Below, one piece after another: positions 1 to 6,768 of a DNA stretch of 12,230 nt. The stretch lies in assembly GCA_964652075.1 (NCBI GenBank), contig CAZYZQ010000072.1, positions 1 through 12,230 on the forward strand, written 5' to 3'. Position 1 is the stretch's first letter. Each line of letters starts with the position of its first letter. The notes below the pieces were generated by a model, which ran no database searches, was not told the origin of the DNA, and was given only the letters and a program-made list of their open reading frames with translations. A program made the translations under genes and the position numbers. This stretch comes from CAZYZQ01 sp964652075 (GTDB lineage Bacteria; Bacillota; Clostridia; Oscillospirales; Oscillospiraceae).

Positions 1-23
1 GCGCGGATATGATAAATCCTGAT

Positions 24-52
24 AATTTTGCGCAACCGCGCCGAATTATAAT
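24..52 (+). promoter_or_regulatory. Probable promoter of the peptide-transporter operon
   Basis: A perfect TATAAT -10 hexamer lies at 47-52, about 30 bases before the start codon of the binding-protein gene. No good -35 is present at the usual 17-bp distance; the sequence there is AATTTT. An 8-bp palindrome, TTGCGCAA (28-35), occupies the place where a -35 would end and could be an operator, but this is inference. GCGCGG (1-6) is also the inverted complement of CCGCGC (36-41). The -10 is seen directly; promoter activity is inferred. Confidence 0.5.
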
Positions 53-81
53 TCCTACAAATCTATAAGGAGGACGAAATT

Positions 82-2433
82 ATGAAGAAGTTTCTTGCGA
101 TCCTTCTCGCTGTGATGATGGTTCTTTCCATGGTCGCGTGCGCGAAGGATACCAAGACCGACACGCCGTCTGAGGAACCAAACGAGCCGGCTGTCGAGAA
201 TCCCGAGGAGCCGGGCACAGAGGAGCCGACTGAGGGCGAAGAGCCGGGCGAACCTGCTGAGACTAATGTTGTTTACGCTGAGCAGAAGAGCCTGACTGAC
301 ATTAACAATTCGACTTACGGCACCGACTATGTCTCGCTGTACAGCCAGTTTGGCAAGGAGACCTCCATTGCCGACGTCATCGAGGACGAGACGACCGGCA
401 TGGCGTACATCGATCGGGACGGCGTCCGCTATGAGTTGGGCCTTGATTTCCTGTCCATGGCGATGGTTTACAACTGTGCCGTTCCGGACGGCGGTTGGTG
501 GGAGACCGAGGACGATGTCTACGCCAACTGGTGGAAGCTGTACATCCAGCGCTGGAACTATCTGCTGCCGGAGGTTCCGCTGTACTCCAACGAGTACTAC
601 GATGTCTATAACGCCGAGATTAAGGGCGTTGACGAATATCCGACCAACCCGTACTGGGATCCGGCTTCCGCGCTGATCGACTGGACCTCCGAGAAGGCGG
701 AGAACAACATTATTCTGGGCAATTCCACCGAGCTGTCCGGCCTGTTCCGCTACGCAACCTTCGGCGGTACCAACCCCGGCGCCTCCGATCTGGATGTTCA
801 GTATATGACCGTTGGACTCGAGACCGTCTCCGCCACCAAGGAGGGCGGCTACGAGTGGAACGACACCGTCGTCAAGGAGCACTCGGAGACTGAGAACGAG
901 GACGGCAGCCTGACCTATACGATTACCATCTATGACGATATGCAATTCTCCGACGGCAGCCCCGTCACCGCGCGCGATTACATCGCGTTCACAATGGTCT
1001 TCGCCAGCCCTGTCCATGTGCAGGCAGCAGGCAAAGATCACAAGTCAGGCATGCAGCTTGTCGGCTACGAAAACTTCACCGCTTATGACGGCAGCAACGA
1101 CGGGCAGGTTGTTCTCGACGAGAACGGCAACCCGAAAACCAACAGCGCGGGCGAAGAGATTGTCGCATCCAAGACCTTCTCCGGTATCCGACTGCTGGAC
1201 GATTACACCTTCTCTATCACGGTTGATCCCGAGTACCTGCCGTACTTCTACTCCGTTACCTACGCGTCGTTCTTCGCGCAGTATCGTGCGATGTGGATCG
1301 GCGACGCGGAAATTATGGACGACGGCGACGGCGTCTATCTGACCGACAGCTTCTACGCCAAGACCGGCGACAGCTATGATATGGCCGCCCTGATTTTGGA
1401 GACCGCCAACAACACCGACGAAACCTATCCGTACTCCGGCCCGTACGTGGTCAAGAGCTACGACAATGCGGATAAGTCGGTCATCCTCGAGCTGAACCCG
1501 TACTTCAAGGGCAACTACGAGGGCGCAACCCCGAGCATCGGGCAGGTTGTTATCAAGAGAGTCATCTCCTCTACACAGTTGGAGGACTTTAAGGCCGGCG
1601 GCGTCGACGTCCTGACCGGCATCACCGGCGGCGACGCGACGAACGAAGCGATTGCATACTGCGACGCGAACCCGGACAAGGCGGTCTATACGCACTACAG
1701 CCGCGCCGGCTACGGCAAGCTGGCTTTCCGCGCCGACTATGGCCCCGCGCAGTTTACGGAGGTTCGGCAGGCGATTGCCTACTGCATGGATCGCGCGCAG
1801 TTCGCGAAGGACTTCACCGGCGGCTACGGCGGCGTCGTTGACGGACCGTACTACACCGGCTCATGGATGTACAAGTCGGCCGTTGAGCAGGGTATGCTGC
1901 TGAACGCCTACGCGACCTCCGTTGACTCCGCCATCGCTGTCCTCGAGGAGGGCGGCTGGATCTACGACGCAGAAGGCAACGACTACGTCGAGGGCGTGCG
2001 CTACAAAAAGATCCCGGCCGACGAGGCTGAGGTGAACGATATAAATTATCAGTCGCAGGACGGCGCCTATAAGACCACCAAGGTCGGCGACGACTACTAC
2101 ATGCCGCTGGTTCTCAACTGGTACGGCACGACGGATAATGAATTTTCCGATCAGCTTGTTACGGGCCTGCAGAACAACAACAATATTGCTGCTGCCGGCA
2201 TTGTCGTCCAGTCGACCTTCGGCGACTTTTCCCCAATGTTGGACGAGTTGTACCAGCAGGCGGTTTTCGGCTACTATAGCGGTTCGCCGATGTACGCACT
2301 GTTCAACTTCGCTACGGGCTTTACCAGCGCCGTCTACGACTACTCCTGGTACAACACCATTGATCCGTCGATGTACGACGACTACTCGAACTACTACATC
2401 AAGGATCTGGCCGACGCTTACTGGATTTCCTGA
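82..2433 (+). CDS. Peptide ABC transporter solute-binding lipoprotein (SBP family 5), extended N-terminus
   Basis: Extracytoplasmic ligand-binding lipoprotein of an Opp/Dpp-type importer; it should deliver a peptide or related ligand to the permeases encoded downstream. Residues 1-19 are a lipoprotein signal peptide ending MVA with the lipidated Cys at 20. A Pro/Glu-rich acidic linker (about 25-62) probably spaces the domain from the membrane. The family-5 hallmark is FSDGSPVTARDY (289-300). The canonical family start appears only around residue 209 (IILGNSTELSG). Residues 65-207 precede it, and 150-199 (LLPEVPLYSNEYYDVYN) resemble the segment normally found near the C-terminus of such proteins. 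At 783 residues it is well above the usual 500-600. The start is fixed by AGGAGG (68-73) and the signal peptide. Ligand specificity cannot be read from sequence. The gene is separated from the permease genes by terminator-like hairpins, so it is probably expressed at a higher level than they are. Confidence 0.93.
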   Translation: MKKFLAILLAVMMVLSMVACAKDTKTDTPSEEPNEPAVENPEEPGTEEPTEGEEPGEPAETNVVYAEQKSLTDINNSTYGTDYVSLYSQFGKETSIADVIEDETTGMAYIDRDGVRYELGLDFLSMAMVYNCAVPDGGWWETEDDVYANWWKLYIQRWNYLLPEVPLYSNEYYDVYNAEIKGVDEYPTNPYWDPASALIDWTSEKAENNIILGNSTELSGLFRYATFGGTNPGASDLDVQYMTVGLETVSATKEGGYEWNDTVVKEHSETENEDGSLTYTITIYDDMQFSDGSPVTARDYIAFTMVFASPVHVQAAGKDHKSGMQLVGYENFTAYDGSNDGQVVLDENGNPKTNSAGEEIVASKTFSGIRLLDDYTFSITVDPEYLPYFYSVTYASFFAQYRAMWIGDAEIMDDGDGVYLTDSFYAKTGDSYDMAALILETANNTDETYPYSGPYVVKSYDNADKSVILELNPYFKGNYEGATPSIGQVVIKRVISSTQLEDFKAGGVDVLTGITGGDATNEAIAYCDANPDKAVYTHYSRAGYGKLAFRADYGPAQFTEVRQAIAYCMDRAQFAKDFTGGYGGVVDGPYYTGSWMYKSAVEQGMLLNAYATSVDSAIAVLEEGGWIYDAEGNDYVEGVRYKKIPADEAEVNDINYQSQDGAYKTTKVGDDYYMPLVLNWYGTTDNEFSDQLVTGLQNNNNIAAAGIVVQSTFGDFSPMLDELYQQAVFGYYSGSPMYALFNFATGFTSAVYDYSWYNTIDPSMYDDYSNYYIKDLADAYWIS

Positions 2434-2478
2434 TTAAAAACTGAAAGTTATTTCATCTTCTGAACTGAAATGATTGAG

Positions 2479-2521
2479 CCGGCATGGCAGGGGCCGAACA
2501 GCCCCTGCTCTGTCCGGTTTT
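2479..2521 (+). terminator. Hairpin terminator or attenuator after the binding-protein gene
   Basis: GCAGGGGC (2487-2494) pairs with GCCCCTGC (2501-2508) around a 6-base loop. An outer CCGG/CCGG pair (2479-2482 with 2514-2517) can extend the stem, and TTTT follows at 2518-2521. It sits 45 bases after the stop codon. With the next hairpin it probably lets only part of the transcription pass into the permease genes. Confidence 0.65.
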
Positions 2522-2524
2522 CAT

Positions 2525-2558
2525 CGAAAATTGCCGGGGCATGACCCGGCAATTTTCG
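2525..2558. terminator. Second, strong hairpin between binding protein and permease genes
   Basis: A perfect 14-bp inverted repeat: CGAAAATTGCCGGG (2525-2538) and its complement (2545-2558) around a 6-base loop. The U-rich tract lies inside the 3' arm (AATTTTC), as in many Firmicutes intrinsic terminators that can work in either direction. No long T-run follows, so partial read-through is likely. No strong promoter is evident between here and 2690; a TATAAA occurs at 2619-2624 without a recognisable -35. Confidence 0.7.
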
Positions 2559-2689
2559 TAAAAGCGACGGCTGTTTGCCGCCGCGCTATAGCGATTCGGG
2601 AGCGCCGCCTTTTACCGGTATAAAACCGATCGGGGCGCAATCGTCGTACCAGTCTTTGCCGTCGTTTCGGCAAGAAACGAGGAGATTTT

Positions 2690-3733
2690 ATGGGAAAATA
2701 CGTGATTAAGAGAATTGTATACATGCTGGTCGTTCTGCTCATCCTCTCTTTTATCATGTTCCTGATCTACAATCTGGTTCCTTCCAACCGCGCCTACACC
2801 GACGCGCGCACGGAAATGCAGAGCATGAAAAAGGGAATGTCCGCTGAGGCGATGGAGCAAAAATTCGACGAGCTGTACCTGAAATATCAGCGCCGCTACG
2901 GGACGGATACAAACAACAAGCTCGTTCGCTATCTGCGATGGATCGGCGTTTACCCGCTGTATGACGGCAGCTACGACGGCCTGCTGCAAGGAAACTTTGG
3001 CTATTCATATGACTACAAGAAACCCGTTCTGGATGTTGTGAAGGATCCGATGATCAATACCATTTCGATCAATATCTTCGCCACGATTCTGGCGCTGGGG
3101 ATAACCATACCGCTGGGCATTCTCTGCGCTGTCAAGAAAGGGAGCAAGGGAGACAAGGGCGTTCAGATCTTTACCGTCATCGGCTACAGTCTGCCGACGT
3201 TCCTGATCTGTATCCTGTTTGTCTGGATTTTCTGCTCCAAGCTCGGATGGTTCCCGCCAAGCGGGATAAAGACACCGGGAAGCAATTATACAGGGCTTCG
3301 CAAGTGGACGGACCGGCTGTACTACTATGCGCTGCCACTGATTACGATGACGTTCTGCTCGCTGGGCGGCATGACGCGCTATGTCCGTGCGTCCATGATT
3401 GAGGCTCTGAGCCTCGACTGCATCAAGACGGCGCGCGCTAAGGGGTTGCGTGAGCGAACGGTAATTTTCTCCCACGCATGGAGAAACGCACTGATCCCGA
3501 TCGTCACGCTGGTTGTCGGGTGGTTTCTCGGCATCTTCTCCGGCTCTCTGGTCGTGGAGCAGATGTTTGGACTGAACGGCATGGGAAATTTGATGATTTC
3601 GGCGCTGCGGACAGCCGACTTCGACGTCGTACTGCTCATGCAGCTGTTCTACGTCGCGGTATCGCTGCTTGGCAACCTGATCATTGACCTGATCTACGGC
3701 CTTGTCGACCCGCGTGTCCGCGTCAACAAGTAA
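2690..3733 (+). CDS. OppB/DppB-like peptide ABC transporter permease
   Basis: First membrane subunit of the importer. TM1 is at about 9-28. A long extracytoplasmic loop follows (29-125), containing the OppB-typical stretch GLLQGNFGYS (97-106). Five further helices lie at about 127-147, 158-181, 211-228, 268-288 and 314-337. The cytoplasmic EAA loop, which docks onto the ATPases, is seen as ARAKGLRERTVIFSHAWRNA (248-267). At 347 residues it is slightly longer than the usual 305-340, the extra being a charged, helical part of the first loop (about 40-80). The start is supported by GAGGAG (2679-2684), 5 bases upstream. The next gene starts 18 bases after the stop, consistent with cotranscription. 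Family assignment is firm; substrate is unknown. Confidence 0.94.
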   Translation: MGKYVIKRIVYMLVVLLILSFIMFLIYNLVPSNRAYTDARTEMQSMKKGMSAEAMEQKFDELYLKYQRRYGTDTNNKLVRYLRWIGVYPLYDGSYDGLLQGNFGYSYDYKKPVLDVVKDPMINTISINIFATILALGITIPLGILCAVKKGSKGDKGVQIFTVIGYSLPTFLICILFVWIFCSKLGWFPPSGIKTPGSNYTGLRKWTDRLYYYALPLITMTFCSLGGMTRYVRASMIEALSLDCIKTARAKGLRERTVIFSHAWRNALIPIVTLVVGWFLGIFSGSLVVEQMFGLNGMGNLMISALRTADFDVVLLMQLFYVAVSLLGNLIIDLIYGLVDPRVRVNK

Positions 3734-3751
3734 GGGAGGGAACGATCGTAT

Positions 3752-5734
3752 ATGAGCAAAGCAAAGAAACAATCGTCCGCTTCCTCGCGCGGTGCAGTCG
3801 GCTGGCTCAAGCGCCTGTTTAACGGCGGCAGCCGCCAGCTTGCAAAGGATCTGGAGCAGAACGCAGAGAACAAGGTCGAGGTCATCGTCAGTCCGGCAAA
3901 GCAGATTTTGATGAATTTCTTCGAGCGGAAGCTCGCGGTCGTGGCGCTCGCGATTATCATTATCATGTTCCTTGTCGTCTTTATCGGGCCGCTCTTCATG
4001 CCGAACTATTCGGACTCCTATACCGAGGTCACGCAGAAGAGCCTGCCGCCCGGGTTCTCCATGCTGTCCGTCCCGAGTGAGCTGAAGAACGATATCAAGA
4101 TGATCGATTCTTACGGCTCCTTTTCCGTCGGCCTGTCCAATGAGGGGAAGGTCTACGTCTGGGGCACGACGAAGATCGGCACCACCGGAATCGATGTCAA
4201 GGACATCCCGGAGGAGGTGCAGAACACCAGAATCGCCATGGTTGCAGCCGGCATCGACCACATCGTGGCAATCGGTGAGAACGGGCAGGTCTACTGCTGG
4301 GGCAACGACCGCCTCGGACAGTACGGATATCTAAGCGATGCGGTCGCCGACGGCACGCTCAAGAGCGAGGACGACGCAGACCCGAACATCGCCTATATGC
4401 CGGAGGAGCTGAAGGACGGCATTGACGTTGCGAATGTGCAGAAGCTCGTTTGCGGCTACCAGATATCGGCGATTCTGATGAACGACGGCAAGCTCTATCT
4501 CTGGGGCAACCGTCACACCTACGCGAATATTGACACCTATCTGATGATGGAAAGCGTGAAGGACATCGATTTCACGCAGAGCTATATCGTCGGACTGACA
4601 AAAAAGCGTGATTCCGTCTATACAGGCACACGCGGGCTGTACGACACGGCGCGCGACTCGCTGAATGGCAAGGCCATGGCAATTAAGGACTTCCTGAACG
4701 GGCGCACGATTGAATCCATCGTGGCGGCGAGCAACAGCGCGTGCCTCCTGCTCAGCGACGGCTCGCTCGGCTTCGTCGGAGACTTTGACGCGAATGTAGA
4801 GCCGGTGCCGACGCTTGCGGAGGGCGAGAAGTTTGTCGAGATTTCGGCCGGGACCTACCATTACACCGGGCTGACCAACCTTGGCAACGTCTACTGCTGG
4901 GGCGGGAATGTGCTGGATCAGTGCAAGGTTCCGAGCGGCGCGTCCGGCGCAAGCCGGATCTTTGCGGGCGCGTTCCAGAGCTATGCGGTCGACGAGGACG
5001 GTGCGCTGCTCGCCAAGTGGGGCCTGAAGGGCTACCTGTTCGGCACCGATACGCGCGGCGCGGACATCTTTCAGCGGATCATCAACGGCGGCCGTATGAC
5101 CATGACCATCGGCGCGGTTGCGGTTATCATCTCGACAATCATCGGCATCATTATCGGCTGTCTCGCCGGATATTTCGGCGGCAAGGTGGACATTATTCTG
5201 ATGCGCGTGATGGAAATTTTTTCTGCCATCCCATTCCTGCCGTTCGCCATGATTCTCTCAGCGGTTATGGCCACCATGTCGCTGTCAGAGAATATGCGTA
5301 TCTTCATCATCATGTGTATTCTGGGCGTGCTGTCGTGGCCCGGGCTTGCCCGGCTTGTCCGCGGTCAGGTGCTGGTTGCGCGCGAGAGCGAGTACGTCAC
5401 AGCGGCCAAGGCCATGGGCGTCAAGGAGAACACGATTGCGTTCAAGCATATCCTGCCGAACGTTATTTCTGTCATTCTCGTCACGCTGACGCTGGACTTC
5501 GGCACCTGTATGCTGACCGAGTCGAGCCTGAGCTATCTGGGCTTCGGCATCGCGTATCCGCGTCCGACGTGGGGCAATATGCTCAACGGCGCGAACAATG
5601 CGACGATCATCAACACCTATTGGTGGCAGTGGGTCTTTACGGCCGCGTTCCTCGCGATCACCACGATCTGCATCAACATCGTCGGCGACGCGCTGCGCGA
5701 TGTCATGGACCCGAAGTCCAACATTGATAAGTAA
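3752..5734 (+). CDS. OppC/DppC-like permease with an RCC1-like beta-propeller in its first outer loop
   Basis: Second membrane subunit of the importer, but 660 residues long against about 280-320 for the family. The order is: basic cytoplasmic N-terminus (1-59), TM1 (60-82), a large insertion (about 100-425), then a normal OppC body. The body starts at LFGTDTRGADIF (429-440) and has TM2 about 449-473, TM3 484-508, TM4 513-533, an EAA loop (ESEYVTAAKAMGVKENT, 545-561, then HILPN), TM5 570-592 and TM6 625-648. The insertion holds seven repeats of RCC1 type (starting near 121, 167, 235, 277, 327, 367 and 407), several ending YxWG. By topology it faces outside the membrane. The frame is continuous, and the same frame carries permease sequence on both sides, so this is a true fusion within one protein rather than an annotation artefact. 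GGGAGG lies just before the start. The propeller's role (ligand capture, docking of the binding protein, or cell-wall contact) is open. Confidence 0.93.
   Translation: MSKAKKQSSASSRGAVGWLKRLFNGGSRQLAKDLEQNAENKVEVIVSPAKQILMNFFERKLAVVALAIIIIMFLVVFIGPLFMPNYSDSYTEVTQKSLPPGFSMLSVPSELKNDIKMIDSYGSFSVGLSNEGKVYVWGTTKIGTTGIDVKDIPEEVQNTRIAMVAAGIDHIVAIGENGQVYCWGNDRLGQYGYLSDAVADGTLKSEDDADPNIAYMPEELKDGIDVANVQKLVCGYQISAILMNDGKLYLWGNRHTYANIDTYLMMESVKDIDFTQSYIVGLTKKRDSVYTGTRGLYDTARDSLNGKAMAIKDFLNGRTIESIVAASNSACLLLSDGSLGFVGDFDANVEPVPTLAEGEKFVEISAGTYHYTGLTNLGNVYCWGGNVLDQCKVPSGASGASRIFAGAFQSYAVDEDGALLAKWGLKGYLFGTDTRGADIFQRIINGGRMTMTIGAVAVIISTIIGIIIGCLAGYFGGKVDIILMRVMEIFSAIPFLPFAMILSAVMATMSLSENMRIFIIMCILGVLSWPGLARLVRGQVLVARESEYVTAAKAMGVKENTIAFKHILPNVISVILVTLTLDFGTCMLTESSLSYLGFGIAYPRPTWGNMLNGANNATIINTYWWQWVFTAAFLAITTICINIVGDALRDVMDPKSNIDK
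4094..5026 (+). repeat. Seven RCC1-like protein repeats inside the OppC-like permease
   Basis: Encodes residues about 115-425 of the permease. Each unit follows the pattern (G/S)xxHSxAxxxxGxVYxWG. The turn motifs are YVWG (135-138), YCWG (181-184), YLWG (249-252), degenerate YTGT (290-293) and FVG (341-343), YCWG (381-384) and KWG (422-424). Spacing is 40-68 residues. RCC1 family proteins, including the secreted bacterial inhibitor BLIP-II, fold as seven-bladed propellers, so the repeat count fits one complete propeller. The repeats are diverged at DNA level and are not a recent tandem duplication. Blades four and five are the least certain. Confidence 0.82.
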
Positions 5735-5748
5735 GGGGGGAAGCGGAC

Positions 5749-6768
5749 ATGCCATTACTGGAAGTTAAAAACCTTCGCACCTTCTTTAAAACGAAGAAGG
5801 GTATCGTCAAGGCGGTCAATGACGTCTCCTATTCCCTTGAGCCGGGCAAGACGATCGGTATCGTCGGCGAGTCCGGTTCCGGCAAGAGCGTCTCGGCCAT
5901 GAGCATTCTGCGGCTTTTGGACGCCAACGGCTTTATCGAGTCCGGCGAGATCTACTTTGAGGGAAAAGACCTGACGAAGCTCAGCATGGACGAGATGTAC
6001 CACATCCGCGGCAATGCGATTTCCGTCATTTTCCAGGAGCCGATGACAAGCCTGAACCCGGTGTTTACGGTGGACCGGCAGCTCTCCGAGCCGTTCCGTA
6101 TTCATCAGGGCATGAACAAGAAACAGGCGCATGAGCAGGCGCTCAAGATGCTCTATGATGTGCAGATTCCGAACCCGGAGGCAGTTATCCGGCAGTATCC
6201 GCACCAGCTCTCCGGCGGTATGCGGCAGCGCGTCATGATTGCCATGGCGCTGGCCTGCCGGCCCAAGATCCTGATTGCAGACGAGCCGACGACGGCGCTG
6301 GACGTTACAATTCAGGCGCAGATCCTGCGCCTGATGAACGAGCTCCAACGCGAGAAAGGGACGAGCATCATCTTCATCACGCACGACCTCGGCGTTATCA
6401 ACGAGATGGCGGATGATGTTGCGGTTATGTACTGCGGTCAGGTTGTCGAAAAAGCGCCTGCCAGCACGATTTTCCAGGACTGCAAGATGAGCCATCCCTA
6501 CACGGAGGGCCTGATGCTCTCGATCCCGCGCATCGATGCGATTCACGAGAAGATCGAACCGATTCCCGGCGTTGTGCCTCATCCGCTCGCGCTGCCGAAG
6601 GGCTGTAAGTTTTCACCGCGCTGCAAGTATTGCACGCAGCGCTGTATCGATGAGGAGCCGCCGCTGCGCGATGTGGGTGACGGCCAGCTCATTCGGTGCT
6701 TTTATCCGGAAAAGGAGGTAAGATGCAGTGACGCACACAAAGAAATTACTGTCCATCACGAATCTTAA
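5749..6768 (+). CDS. OppD/DppD-like peptide ABC transporter ATP-binding protein
   Basis: First of two cytoplasmic ATPases powering the importer. Walker A is GESGSGKS (40-47), the Q-loop Gln is 96 (FQEPMTSLNP), the signature is LSGGM (154-158), Walker B is ILIADEP (174-180) and the switch His is 212. The C-terminal Opp/Dpp domain has Cys 286, 292, 299 and 317. This is the spacing (C-x5-C-x6-C-xn-C) associated with a [4Fe-4S] cluster in OppD/DppD structures; Cys 295 is an extra one. At 339 residues it is the normal length. A purine-rich ribosome site (AAGGGGGG, 5733-5740) precedes the ATG, which lies 14 bases after the permease stop. The 3' end overlaps the start of the OppF-like gene by 41 bases. 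Confidence 0.95.
   Translation: MPLLEVKNLRTFFKTKKGIVKAVNDVSYSLEPGKTIGIVGESGSGKSVSAMSILRLLDANGFIESGEIYFEGKDLTKLSMDEMYHIRGNAISVIFQEPMTSLNPVFTVDRQLSEPFRIHQGMNKKQAHEQALKMLYDVQIPNPEAVIRQYPHQLSGGMRQRVMIAMALACRPKILIADEPTTALDVTIQAQILRLMNELQREKGTSIIFITHDLGVINEMADDVAVMYCGQVVEKAPASTIFQDCKMSHPYTEGLMLSIPRIDAIHEKIEPIPGVVPHPLALPKGCKFSPRCKYCTQRCIDEEPPLRDVGDGQLIRCFYPEKEVRCSDAHKEITVHHES

Noticed and set aside
55..1041. Long - strand reading frame antisense to the binding-protein gene
   Set aside because: It has no ribosome site or recognisable domain, and the + strand protein is clearly real; long antisense frames are expected from its GC-rich codon bias.
2619..2624. TATAAA as the -10 of a separate permease promoter
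   Set aside because: No acceptable -35 lies 16-18 bp upstream, so it was not listed as a promoter.
2656..2673. TTGCCG/CGGCAA hairpin just before the OppB ribosome site
   Set aside because: A 6-bp stem that leaves the ribosome site free and is not followed by T residues; probably chance in GC-rich DNA.
3005..4261. 418-codon - strand reading frame across the two permease genes
   Set aside because: The composition is Arg/Asp/His-rich with no domain, and it spans two verified + strand genes and the gap between them.
4921..5727. 268-codon + strand frame overlapping the OppC body, which might suggest a frameshift
   Set aside because: The permease frame itself is uninterrupted from 3752 to 5734 and carries all OppC motifs after the propeller; the other frame is Arg/His-rich noise.
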